Assembly (NCBI RefSeq): GCF_030348945.1
Contig: NZ_JAUCEN010000002.1
Span: forward strand, 2,666,001 to 2,730,000
Reading direction: 5' to 3'
Source of the DNA: Peribacillus sp. ACCC06369
GTDB lineage: Bacteria; Bacillota; Bacilli; Bacillales; DSM-1321
Length of the DNA: 64,000 nucleotides
Positions 8,549 to 17,648 of this stretch are shown one piece after another. The notes under the pieces are model-generated. The model was not told the origin of the DNA, did not search any database, and saw only the letters and a list, made by a program, of their open reading frames with translations. The translations under genes and the position numbers were made by a program. Every line of letters starts with the position of its first letter. The stretch's first letter is position 1.

Positions 8549-9448
8549 TTGAAAACGAGAATTACTGAATTATAAAGGATTGAATATCCGATTATTTGCG
8601 GCGGGATGTTTCAAGTTGGACGAGCCCCGCTCGCAGCCGCTGTTTCAGAAGCGGGGGGACTAGGCATCATCACTTCGAAAACACAGGTGACACCGGAAGG
8701 TCTTCGTGATGAAATACGTAAAGTGAAAACTTTGACCAAGAAACCCTTTGCTGTCAACCTGAACCTGTTTCCAAGTCAAACGGCAACCCCGAATGATCAG
8801 TTCATCGATATTTTGATTGACGAAGATGTAAAAATTGTTGAAACGAGTGGCCGAAGCCCAGAGAGTTTAATGCCCAAACTTAAAGAGCACGGCTTTACCG
8901 TGATACATAAGGTAGCGAACGTCAAAAACGCAATATCGGCAGAGAAATTAGGTGTCGATGCCATTATTATTGTAGGGAATGAAACAGGCGGGCATCCTGG
9001 CATGGGGGATGTAGGTACGCTTGTCATGCTCCCTAGAGTCGTTGACTCTGTTACTATACCTGTGATAGCAGGCGGGGGATTTTCAGATGGCAGAGGCCTC
9101 ATTAGTGCATTGTCACTCGGTGCTGAAGGTATCGTCATGGGGACTCGCTTCATGGCAACCAAAGAAGCGCCCATTCATGATAACGTGAAGAACTGGATGG
9201 TATCAGCCAATGAAATGGATACGGTTGTCATCCAACGGAATATAGGGAGCCCATCGCGTGTAGCATTAAATGCCGTCAGTAAAGAAGTGGACAAACTTGA
9301 AAGTGAAGGGGCCACTATAGAGGAATTAATTCCTCTAATTACGGGACAAAGAAGCAAAAAAGTATACTTTGAAGGAAATTTAGACGGAGGCATCTGGTCG
9401 TGTGGTCAATCCGTAGGACTCATAAAAGAAGTATTTTACTCCCTTTAA
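8549..9448 (+). pseudogene. nitronate monooxygenase / FabK-like FMN enzyme with a nonsense codon near the start
   Basis: The intact part (from ATG 8606) is 280 residues of a 2-nitropropane dioxygenase/FabK-type TIM barrel, with IIIVGNETGGHPG and PVIAGGGFSDGRG FMN-phosphate loops. The natural start appears to be TTG 8549 after GAAAGGGG. From there the frame reads L-K-T-R-I-T-E-L, then a TAA at 8573-8575, then RIEYPIICGGMFQ without any frame change. IEYPIICGGM is the normal first strand and FMN-contact segment of this family, so a single base change (TTA to TAA) would explain the stop. Initiation at 8606 would lose the first strand. It is called a pseudogene unless the stop is a sequencing error or is read through. 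Confidence 0.75.
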
Positions 9449-10176
9449 TCTGACTATACCTTAGTGCTTTAGACAATTCTTATGACATCTGGCATGTGCC
9501 TATAAGCTGCTTTGATTCCTGAACTTTGCTTCACTTTGAATCATTTTTTATAAAATGTAAAAAGCGAAGTTAATCTTTACGATTTATATATAATTGAATT
9601 CTACTCAAGATACCAGAGAACTTATTTGCTAAAAGTGGATAGTGTTTCAAAACAACGATTTGAAGGTTTACCTTATAACACATGGCAGTTCCTATTGATC
9701 CATTGCATGTTGGACTTATGAAAGCTGTCAAAACTTGTTTTTGTCCTTAATATCGCAATACTTTCCATTTTTTTTTAAAAAATAGATTTCACAACAGAGC
9801 AGATTGATCATCATTGAATTAAGGTTTTTAATCATTTATAAATGGTATTAATTCGTGCTATAGCTATAAGTTAAATTAAGAAGTCTTTTAGGGGATATTG
9901 TGGCTAAATAGAGGATCCCATCATCACTTTCAGTAATAAAGCGGAATTTAAAGTAAAAAAGCTATTGAGTCGTCATTAGAACAAACTATATTTATATAAC
10001 TTTTTATAAGTGTTAACCCGTGATATTTCTCATTTTACCATTTAATTTATATATCAGAATAATAAAATAGGCAGATTAGGTCTGTTGGAGAGGTTAATTT
10101 AGATCAATATAGAATTTGTAGATAACGATTCTTATAGTCTCGTCTAAAAATATGTCTTAAGGAAGGATTCTGCAAA
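9449..10176. other. gene-free, AT-rich stretch
   Basis: No supported coding region, structured RNA or terminator was recognised in these 728 bases. Short open frames lack ribosome sites and family features. It marks the start of a degraded zone that runs to about 19 kb. Confidence 0.5.
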
Positions 10177-10523
10177 TTGAAGAAAAAGATTAATTGGGCA
10201 CTCGCCATAGCAGTGTTATTGATATTGGGGGAATCATTTATTACTTCATAACTATGTCACAATACAATACTACTGAAGATTTATACGGATTTCCTGTACC
10301 TAGAAATGCTGAATTGGTTCATATAAATGAACAAGGGAAAAGGTATAATTGGTCAAGAGCAACAGAAGAAAACGGCATTCCATATCGATATGAATTAGCC
10401 CTTAAAGCGGATGGATGGAAAAAGGGGGAAAGTGAAGGAGCTTCGGTTTTTTACAAGAAGGGTAATAATACAATAGATTTAATTACTACAACAAGTCAAT
10501 TAGAGATCCTGAGAGTAAAATGA
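10177..10523 (+). pseudogene. small exported or membrane-anchored protein, frameshifted in a G tract
   Basis: A TTG at 10177 follows AAGGAAGG and starts a clear signal/anchor peptide (MKKKINWALAIAVLLILG). That frame soon runs into a stop. The continuation, beginning GIIYYFITMSQYN, lies in the next frame and ends at 10523. The switch falls in a run of five G at 10227-10231; one more G would join the two parts into a protein of about 115 residues with an N-terminal membrane segment and a soluble domain (TTEDLYGFPVPRNAELV). The family is not recognised. It may be a real frameshift or a homopolymer sequencing error. Confidence 0.6.
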
Positions 10524-10865
10524 CTAAGTATCGTAAATAATAAATGAACTAAAGTGTATTAATTAAATAATGGCACACATAACTAAAATTGGCGTAAAAC
10601 AGAATATGTTAGCAATTAACAGAGAATTAAGGTTCATAAAAAACAGGAAATTAAATGACATTAGACATTACTGATTGTAATTAACTTATATCCTGGAAAT
10701 CTGTATGCCAATGTTTATCTTTACTATAAAATATGAAGATTAATCATTTTTTCACTAAACTGTCTGTATTGATACTTACTAAAAGTTTTAAAGTATTAAT
10801 TTGTAATTAGATAAAAAGATTATAGATAAAAATAATAGCAATGATTAAATATAAAAATTTGCGTC

Positions 10866-10904
<39 letters not shown>

Positions 10905-10923
10905 AATTAACATAAAAATTATC

Positions 10924-10955
<32 letters not shown>

Positions 10956-11164
10956 TAAAATATAATAGTACCAAATGGTCACAGCTTCAAGTTCCCATAA
11001 GATTCATTATTACCCCTTACTTGGTTCGAGTTTGACTATAGTATTCATTGCTGCTTCCGATAACTGTCTGGGTTCTTCCTATAAGTCGGTTAGTTCTCAT
11101 AATAAATGGTTTCGAACATAATTCCTTGGGTTGGACCGAATAATTCCCAGGGGGTCTGATAATT

Positions 11165-11890
11165 ATGAATTACGTTCAATCTTCGGATGATTATCTCATG
11201 TACTTAGAAGTTGAGAAAAATTACTCCTTGAACATCTTAGCTCTACGGTGAGTTTTTAACGGCTAACAACCGATCATTGGACTTAGATGAACTCACATTG
11301 TCCAGTGTGCGGCGTTTTGTGCAAGATCAGGTCATTAATCATAGTATTAAGTCAAGAACGCTACAACGTCGCATTTCGTGCTTAAAATCATTTAGTAAAT
11401 ATTGTTTAAAAGAAAATTACATGAAGTCTGACTTCAGGCAGGTATTCAAGCACCTAAAGCCGATAAGTATTTACCTAAATATATGACCTTACAGGAGCTA
11501 CACAAATTATTTACCTGTTTAGAACATGATCTGCGCCCCCAAAGAATTAGAAATGAATTAATGTTTAAACTACTCGCAACAACAGGAATGAGACGTCAAG
11601 AATTAGTGGATTTAACATGGGAGCAAGTTAATTTAGAAAATCAAACCATTTTAGTTCGAGGAAAAGGGAAAAAAGAACGCCTCCTCCCCCTTCATCCCAT
11701 TGTCTTACCGATATTTCATGACTATAAAGAAACTCTTTTAGAGCAGCAAAAACATTATAGTGAACCGATCTTTTATAATCAAAAAAATAAGCCATTAAAT
11801 CCTCGGGGATTGCATAAAATATTTAAAGAGATTTTAGAACGAGCTGGTTTACCCGCTCACCGATTTTCTTTGCATCATTCTAATAGATAA
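11165..11890 (+). pseudogene. tyrosine recombinase/integrase (XerC/D-like), first decayed copy
   Basis: Three frames together make most of one phage-integrase-type protein. MNYVQSSDDYLMYLEVEKNY (from 11165) is the SAM-like N-terminal domain. EFLTANNRS followed by DLDELTLSSVRRFVQDQ (from 11250) continues it in another frame. AGIQAPKADKYLPKYMTLQE and onward (from about 11437 to 11890) is the catalytic domain with the active-site Arg in TTGMRRQEL, the Lys region RGKGKKER and the HRFSLHH start of the HxxR box. Frameshifts lie near 11240 and 11430, and the frame ends in SNR just after the HxxR region, so the C-terminal His/Trp and the Tyr nucleophile are missing. A second, more damaged copy lies at 16268-16630. 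Confidence 0.85.
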
Positions 11891-11980
11891 AGAATTGCTA
11901 CACCATATTTTTTCAATCTAAAGTCACCTCAAAATATTATTCTCCCTGATGCTAATTGTTTCCTTCCCTATCCTCCCCCT

Positions 11981-12040
11981 TTAGTTCCATAAGAAAAAGA
12001 GCTGCTGATCAGCTCTTGATAATGAAGTAAAGCACCCGTT
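11981..12040. repeat. dispersed hairpin repeat, copy A
   Basis: The stretch from TTAGTTCCATAAGAAAAAG onward contains the hairpin GAGCTG-CTGAT-CAGCTC and a later AAAGCACCCGTTA. It closely matches copy B at 13746-13803. The shared parts are TTAGT, CCATAAGAAAA, the hairpin and AAAGCACC. A shorter, weaker relative may lie near 32290-32330 (CTAACCTGCCCCGATAAGG). It looks like a small dispersed intergenic repeat. The remainder of 11891-12178 holds no gene. Confidence 0.6.
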
Positions 12041-12178
12041 ACTTTAAGTACATTTCTTTACAAATTTTTATCGTAAAAGAAAAAGCTGCCGTTAGAACGA
12101 TTTCTCCCCCATAACTTTTACTTTATCTACCAATTAGTTATTGAATTCTGAGGTTAACGATGGATGTGCTAGCTTTGG

Positions 12179-12538
12179 TTAGTCTACCTGCTCCCCAAAC
12201 TTCTTCCCGAATTCTTCCATTAAATCAATAATAGGAATGAGTTCTTCCCCTTTTGAGGTTAATGAATACTCAACACGAGGAGGAACCTCTGGATAAATTT
12301 TGCGATTAATTAAACCAGCTGTTTCTAGTTCTCGAAGTTGCTTTGTAAGAGAACCTTGTGAAATATCCCCTAAAAAAGCTTTGATTTCACTATAACGGCG
12401 CTCTGTGGACTTTATAAACCAAAGAATGAGATATTTCCAACGTCCTGAGAGTATGTTTTGGGTATAGGCAATGCCATATACTTCTCTCTGTTCCTTTATA
12501 CATTTTTTCCTAAATCCATCCTTACATATTCTAGACAC
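12179..12538 (-). CDS. HxlR-family transcriptional regulator
   Basis: A 119-residue winged-helix regulator. The HxlR core starts at YGIAYTQNILSGRWKYLILW (about residues 21-40), continues with the recognition helix region SQGSLTKQLRELETAGLI and ends in the wing (YPEVPPRVEYSLTSKGEELI, about 81-100). Two Cys (CKDGFRKKC) near the N-terminus could serve redox sensing, as in YodB/HypR relatives, but this is inference. It is transcribed away from the NADP-dependent reductase at 12782 across a 243-bp gap. Such a divergent pair is typical of HxlR control of a reductase. Confidence 0.9.
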   Translation of the reverse strand: MSRICKDGFRKKCIKEQREVYGIAYTQNILSGRWKYLILWFIKSTERRYSEIKAFLGDISQGSLTKQLRELETAGLINRKIYPEVPPRVEYSLTSKGEELIPIIDLMEEFGKKFGEQVD

Positions 12539-12781
12539 CTATTCACCTGCTTTCTACTGTTACGTACAAAAAAATGTACTATGGCAATTTTTATTGCCTT
12601 CTTCAAAAAAATGAGAATTGGTTATATTCTAGTATATGTAACAAAAACACTCAATATTTTTATATCTAATGAGATATGTTTACGGATTGATAAAGAGGTG
12701 ATATTGATTCAGATAAGAATATCATTGTTAACTTTAAGTAGAATAATTCTTTGATATACAAATTCTTTAGGAGGAGCAATA

Positions 12782-13516
12782 ATGAGATTTGGAATTATAG
12801 GTGCAGGAACAATCGGGTCAATTATTTCTAAAAAATTAGTTAAGATTAGACATGATGTCAAAATTGCAGATGCACGAGGAATTGAACATTTAGAAGGAAA
12901 AGAGTTTGCTGGAACACCTGTGCTTGTAGAAGATGTAATTACAAATATTGAAGTTCTTATAATATCTCTCCCTTTAACAGCACTGCCAAGCATTCGGAAC
13001 ATTATCGAGCAAGTTGGGGAGGAAGTAATCGTCGTAGATACTTCAAATTATTATCCTAGTAGAGACCATAAAATTGCAGAAATTGAGAACGCAATGGTCG
13101 AAAGTGTTTGGGTTTCCAATCAATTAGGTAAACCTATCATCAAAGCTTTCAACAACTTGTTAGCCTATACTTTAGAAAATGAAGGAACACCCGAAGGTAC
13201 TAGTAGACGCATTGCCATGGCGATTGCTGGTAATGACGTATCACAAAAACAAATTATCATGGACGTAGTAAACCAGCTAGGCTTCGACACAGTAGATAGT
13301 GGTTCTTTAAGTGATTCGTGGAGACAACAGCCAGGAACTCCTGCATACTGCACAGAACTAACAAAAGAAGAACTAACAAAAGCATTGGAAAAAGCAAATA
13401 AAGAACAAGCCCCATTCCTACGGGATAAGGTAATAGAGAAGTTAACAGCTTCTAACTTCAAACCCCTCTCAAGTAAAGATATTGTGAATATGAACAGAGA
13501 AATATATAATTCATAA
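12782..13516 (+). CDS. NADPH-dependent F420-reductase-like oxidoreductase (COG2085)
   Basis: A 244-residue dinucleotide-binding protein. The N-terminal Rossmann motif is GIIGAGTIGSIISKK (residues 4-18), followed by an ADARG segment suited to NADP. The middle carries VVDTSNYYPSRD and KAFNN, as in F420-dependent NADP reductase relatives. Bacillaceae generally lack F420, so the substrate is probably another flavin, quinone or carbonyl compound; this is inference. The ATG follows TTAGGAGGAGCAATA. A terminator at 13521-13553 ends the unit. The divergent HxlR gene is the likely regulator. Confidence 0.82.
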   Translation: MRFGIIGAGTIGSIISKKLVKIRHDVKIADARGIEHLEGKEFAGTPVLVEDVITNIEVLIISLPLTALPSIRNIIEQVGEEVIVVDTSNYYPSRDHKIAEIENAMVESVWVSNQLGKPIIKAFNNLLAYTLENEGTPEGTSRRIAMAIAGNDVSQKQIIMDVVNQLGFDTVDSGSLSDSWRQQPGTPAYCTELTKEELTKALEKANKEQAPFLRDKVIEKLTASNFKPLSSKDIVNMNREIYNS

Positions 13517-13520
13517 AACA

Positions 13521-13553
13521 AAAAGGTGCACTTAGTTTAAAGTGTACCTTTTT
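13521..13553 (+). terminator. terminator of the F420-reductase-like gene
   Basis: A 13-bp stem with one G-T pair (13521-13533 with 13541-13553 region, loop AGTTTA) ends in a T run, directly after the stop at 13516. Confidence 0.85.
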
Positions 13554-13745
13554 GTATATTCATATATCCCCATAAAGTTGTGAAAAAATAAGTTTTCCTC
13601 TTTCCTTTTTGCCGCCAAACAATCCAGAATATTATTGGTAATTCTGAAAGATTACAAAAGCCCTTCCAGTCCGATCTCAATTTTTTTCAAAAACAGAATC
13701 TAAGTATGATTTTGTTTTAATTCCCTCTTCTACTAACCTGCCACG

Positions 13746-13803
13746 TTAGTGCCATAAGAAAAGGAGCTGCTGATCAGCTCCTAATATTTAAGAAAGCACC
13801 TGT
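13746..13803. repeat. dispersed hairpin repeat, copy B
   Basis: A second copy of the repeat at 11981-12040, with the same hairpin core (GGAGCTG-CTGAT-CAGCTCC) and similar flanks. Between 13554 and 14191 no gene can be supported with confidence; a 63-codon frame on the minus strand (13940-14131) has no good ribosome site. Confidence 0.6.
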
Positions 13804-14191
13804 TAGTTCATTAAAATAATGTATTTTATTAGATTTTTATTACTTTATCTTCATCCCATATACGTCCCAAGATCACTTCATTATTAATACAGTTTATTTG
13901 AAAAACGTCAGGACATCAGTGTACTTATAGTTGATTACTTTAATCCAATCCTGTGAACGTTTTAAGAAAAAGATTGCCTAAGCAACCTCCCTTATTTAAG
14001 TAAAGCACAAAATGGATAAATTTCCCTAACCAGCTCATTTTACTCGTTTTCGTTTGGCTACTTAATTCGTTACTACCATTGGAAAATCCGACTCCATTGC
14101 ACTGAGCATCTGATTCACTAACATCCTCCATACATATCTTTCGTTTATTTACGATTTTTGTTCATCTAGAATAGAATTAAACCGTTTCTAT

Positions 14192-14671
14192 TTATTTTTC
14201 CTTTTCCCATTCGATTTCGTTTTCTTCCGCCAATGTTTTGAGATCCACTTGATACTGCCTCATCATTTTACGCGCTTTTGATAATTTTTGATTCGCTTCG
14301 TCTATCTTTTCACGATCTTGTTCTTCGATTGCAGAAATGACCGTCAGGAATGCGCTGTGCTGAAGGTTCGCCGCTTCTATAAAATCTTCATGAATCGTTT
14401 TTATTTCTTTTTCTTCAATTTCAACAGCTTCTAAATCAGTGATGAAAGATTGGTATTTCGGCTGGACTTCATCGACGAGTGCGGCATACATTACTTCATC
14501 GTTCGTATAATTATCGCCCGTGACACTTTCATACCGTGCAATCACTTCGCTTTCCTTTTCTGCAAGTGGTGGCAAATCCTCGTTTATATAACTCAACAAT
14601 TCCTCCTTCATCGGGTTCCCGCATCCCACCAAGAGAAAAATTAACAAGCCTCCTCTAAACAGGCTTTTCAT
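14192..14671 (-). CDS. predicted lipoprotein, YkyA-like helical domain
   Basis: A 159-residue protein with a lipoprotein signal (MKSLFRGGLLIFLLVGCGN; lipobox LVGC), so it should be anchored on the outer face of the membrane. The mature part is highly charged and helical, with EEIEEKE-rich and ANQKLSKARKMMRQYQ segments, similar in style to the YkyA putative cell-wall-binding lipoproteins; this link is tentative. The start at 14671 is chosen because GGAGGGG lies 9 nt before it on the minus strand; an upstream in-frame ATG at 14701 lacks a ribosome site and would bury the signal peptide. Confidence 0.7.
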   Translation of the reverse strand: MKSLFRGGLLIFLLVGCGNPMKEELLSYINEDLPPLAEKESEVIARYESVTGDNYTNDEVMYAALVDEVQPKYQSFITDLEAVEIEEKEIKTIHEDFIEAANLQHSAFLTVISAIEEQDREKIDEANQKLSKARKMMRQYQVDLKTLAEENEIEWEKEK

Positions 14672-14701
14672 CAACAACACCCCTCCATCATTTCTATTCA
14701 T

Positions 14702-15224
14702 GCCCTGCCTTGTCTAATGAAAAGAAAAAATGAAAATATAAAAAAACGCCCATTGGACGTTTACATGTTGACGATGAAATCTAAAATCTGGTTGAACTGG
14801 TATAAAACCTATCTAATTATTTATCCTATTTATAACATTTTCCATTTTCCCCCCCAGTTTCTTTTTGAAGAGTTTTTATTCAGTCAACCTTGCTGTAAGA
14901 AATCATTAGTAGTTAATCCCACTTATTATTCTTAGTTAGAGCATCCCCCTTTTCTACTGAATGGTTAAAGCTTCACGTTTAATATCCTAAGTTGTTATGA
15001 TACGCCTGGTAGCTATTACTTCGAACAAGAAGTTGACTGCCTATTTGGCATACATATGTCTATCCGTAAGGTGATGCACTACTACTTGATGAACAAACCA
15101 CCCTCCTTTAAGTCTATTACAGCATCTTGTAATTGGATTCAGAAAGAGAAAATAAAAATCTCTTGGGTGTACATAATATAGGGGATAACCAATGGTAGTA
15201 AAAGTGTTATGAAAGGGTGAACAA
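14702..15224. other. gene-free stretch
   Basis: No coding region with a ribosome site or a recognisable protein family was found here. A weak inverted repeat (AAACG..CGTTT near 14743-14761) is the only structure noticed. Confidence 0.45.
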
Positions 15225-16256
15225 ATGGAAAGAAATAACGCGATTGACTTTATTAAATTTTTTGCAATTTTTTCCGTTGTAGTCATTCATGTATTCCCAA
15301 GGGATAGCCAGATTGGTCTATTTATTCTCGATAACTTCTCAAGGTTTGCAGTACCATTCTTCTTTACTGCATCTGGTTATTTGTTCGGTAAAAAGATCAT
15401 GCATACAAGGGATTCCATAGATTATTTTAAAAGGTATATTATAAAAATCTTAAAACTGTATGTATGCTGGCTCTTCTTTTATATGATGTATGATGTTCTT
15501 ATTCTTTATAAAGTTGCTACAGATGCACCAAAGGAATTTGAGCAATACATTAATCATTTTACATTTCTTGACCTTATATATTATGGAACTGGGACTAGCG
15601 GATACCAATTGTGGTTTTTAACCGCATTAATTTGGAGTATTATCATTCTATTCAGTTTTTTTAAGTTTAAAAAAGTAAGGCTTCTTTTAATCATCAGCTT
15701 AATATTAAACTTATTAGGTCTTTTCGGACAATCGTATTCGGTGTTCTACGATTTTCCTATAAGTACACGGGATGCTTTATTCATTGGTCTTTTTTATACA
15801 ACATTGGGCTTCTTCTTTGCGAATGATAATTTCTTTAAAAAGTCAAGAGCAATAACAGCCAAAACCTACCTATTATTAATTTTTATCTTCTTTACTGTCC
15901 AAGTGTTAGAAGGATACTTATCAGAAAAGGTATTATCTGGAAGTCATGGAGAATATTTTATATCTACTATCTTTTTAACTACATTTCTTTTTTTATTTGC
16001 ATTAAATAATACTACATTGGGGCAGGATTTGTTCATTACTAAAGTAGGAGGAAGAGCCCTAGGTATATACATTGTTCATGTTGTCTTCATCAGTATTTTT
16101 GATTTGATTTTATCGGCATTAAAAATGGATCATATATCTGACAATTTATTCTTAAAACTATTTGAGACACTCATTATAATTTCTATGTCGTACATATCTT
16201 ATGACCTACTTCAATATTTCAAAAGGCGTTTAAGCGGACTGATAAAAACCAGTTAG
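15225..16256 (+). CDS. acyltransferase 3 family membrane protein (O-acyltransferase)
   Basis: A 343-residue polytopic membrane protein of the acyltransferase-3/OafA-WecH family, expected to move acetyl or other acyl groups onto cell-surface sugars. The N-terminal signature is RNNAIDFIKFFAIFSVVVIH, where the conserved His follows the first membrane helix, then SRFAVPFFFTASGYLF. About ten hydrophobic segments follow. The ATG comes after GAAAGGGTGAACAA. No sugar-synthesis genes are adjacent, so the acceptor is unknown. The flanks are degraded recombinase DNA on the right and a gene-free stretch on the left, which suggests acquired cargo. Confidence 0.85.
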   Translation: MERNNAIDFIKFFAIFSVVVIHVFPRDSQIGLFILDNFSRFAVPFFFTASGYLFGKKIMHTRDSIDYFKRYIIKILKLYVCWLFFYMMYDVLILYKVATDAPKEFEQYINHFTFLDLIYYGTGTSGYQLWFLTALIWSIIILFSFFKFKKVRLLLIISLILNLLGLFGQSYSVFYDFPISTRDALFIGLFYTTLGFFFANDNFFKKSRAITAKTYLLLIFIFFTVQVLEGYLSEKVLSGSHGEYFISTIFLTTFLFLFALNNTTLGQDLFITKVGGRALGIYIVHVVFISIFDLILSALKMDHISDNLFLKLFETLIIISMSYISYDLLQYFKRRLSGLIKTS

Positions 16257-16267
16257 TGGAAATAACG

Positions 16268-16630
16268 TCTGAATTCAAACCAGGTATTCAAAGACTTAAG
16301 CCAATATCAATTCACCTAATTAGATAACCATACAGGAGGCTTAACAAACTATTTACCTAAACATGATCCGCGACCTCAAAGAAATAGTAATGAGATAATG
16401 TTTAAATTACTCGCAATATCAGGAATGAGACGCCAAGAATTAGTAAGTTAAAACGGGAGCAAGTAAATGTATAAAATCAAATGGTTTTAGTTCGAGAAAA
16501 GGGAAAAGTGAACGCCTCCTCCCCCCTTCATTGCATTGTCTTGCCGTTATTTCAAACTATAAAGAAACTCTTTTTATTTAAGGTGATTTTTGAACGACTG
16601 GTCTATCCGCTCACTGATTTTCTCAGCAAT
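16268..16630 (+). pseudogene. tyrosine recombinase/integrase, second decayed copy
   Basis: Base-by-base this stretch follows the catalytic half of the recombinase remnant at 11436-11840. The shared runs include GGTATTCAA, CAGGAATGAGACG, CAAGAATTAGT, GAACGCCTCCTCCCCC and CTATAAAGAAACTCTTTT. It is riddled with small deletions and stop codons (for example after TCAGGAATGAGACGCCAAGA), and part of the 3' half is deleted. It cannot encode a protein. From 16631 to 16822 nothing else is recognised. Confidence 0.8.
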
Positions 16631-16822
16631 ATTCTTATTGAAGTAAGCACTCGATAGTTGAAAAAGAATATTCATTACGAAATGTTGTCATATATTATCC
16701 TTTAACGTCGAATATGCCACCTTCTTACATTGTTGTGTTAGACTTGATATATAAAACCATATTTATATTGGGGTTATTTTACTTTTTTTAGTCACCCTTA
16801 TAAGGGAAGGAGTGTATAAGAA

Positions 16823-17194
16823 ATGGAGAAAATCAGCGTTTTTCTGGATGACTATCGGAAAGCACCCGATGGTTATGTGTTAGTCGAGACCATTGATGAA
16901 TGTATAGAGCTATTGCATAACTTTGATATTGAACATCTCTCTTTGGACCATGATTTATTAAATAAAACTAGAAATGGTTTTATGCTTGTTCAAAAGATGG
17001 TTAAAGAAAAACTATTTGCTAAGCGCATTACCATTCACTCAGCCAATTCAGTTGGCGGTAAAGCTATGTACAACTGTTTAAAACAAGCCCAACGAGATTT
17101 TACAATGCCCCCTGCCATTATTGTATCCTTAAGACCACTGCCCCTCAAATTCTTCCCGTCAAGGGTTCTACAACATTATATTGAAATTCGGTAA
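16823..17194 (+). CDS. cyclic-phosphate-processing receiver-like (cREC) domain protein
   Basis: A 123-residue protein that starts like a receiver fold (MEKISVFLDDYRKAPDGYVLVET) and keeps the paired acidic residues (LDD, LDHDLL). These resemble the cREC subfamily linked to cyclic-phosphate RNA or nucleotide processing rather than phosphotransfer. The middle HSANSVGGKAMYNCLKQAQR corresponds to the usual HSxNPVGxxNM motif. The tail after about residue 95 (PAIIVSLRPLPLKFFPSRV) is not typical and may reflect a frameshift or a divergent end. The ATG follows GGAAGGAG. It is monocistronic, with a strong hairpin 180 bp downstream. Confidence 0.7.
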   Translation: MEKISVFLDDYRKAPDGYVLVETIDECIELLHNFDIEHLSLDHDLLNKTRNGFMLVQKMVKEKLFAKRITIHSANSVGGKAMYNCLKQAQRDFTMPPAIIVSLRPLPLKFFPSRVLQHYIEIR

Positions 17195-17376
17195 ACTCTT
17201 CTCAATTACTTTTCATCAATTCATCACTTTCTCGATATATCCAGGATTAATGACCATTGATCTAAGGCTTCCTTCAGATTCCGTGTCACCGCGTACCCCC
17301 TTATCTTTGACTAATGGTTCCTCATCCCATCTCTATAGCATTTTATCACCAAGCAAATGTTCATGCCTGGCACACA

Positions 17377-17414
17377 AAAAGTCGAGACTTCATTATATTG
17401 AAGTCTCGACTTTT
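17377..17414. terminator. bidirectional-looking terminator
   Basis: A perfect 16-bp stem (17377-17392 with 17399-17414), with A/T runs at both ends and a six-base loop. It lies downstream of the cREC gene and ahead of the histidine kinase. Confidence 0.8.
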
Positions 17415-17648
17415 CGTGTTTTAAATAATTTTTAAAGTTTTTTCTTATGTCATAATTCCCTGTGGTTTCTTATGACAATTCTAACAACTTGTGCTTTTAA
17501 TAAATTCTTGCCTTCTTCAACATTGAGGAATGATTTACATTCTTGAATAAATGTAACAAAATAATTAAAAAACAGCTCAAAAAATTTGTATTTCAGTTAG
17601 GGATGTTTCCTGATATACTATTGGGAATAAGAAAACGGAGTGATTTAC

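Noticed and set aside
13940..14131. 63-codon minus-strand frame (MEDVSESDAQ...)
   Set aside because: No convincing ribosome site and no recognisable family; composition does not separate it from chance in a gene-free stretch.
14717..14935. 72-codon plus-strand frame rich in aromatic residues
   Set aside because: No ribosome site; reads like translated AT-rich intergenic DNA.
17365..17385. CTGGCACACAAAAAG as a sigma-54 promoter
   Set aside because: It has a -24-like TGGCAC but no GC at the -12 position.
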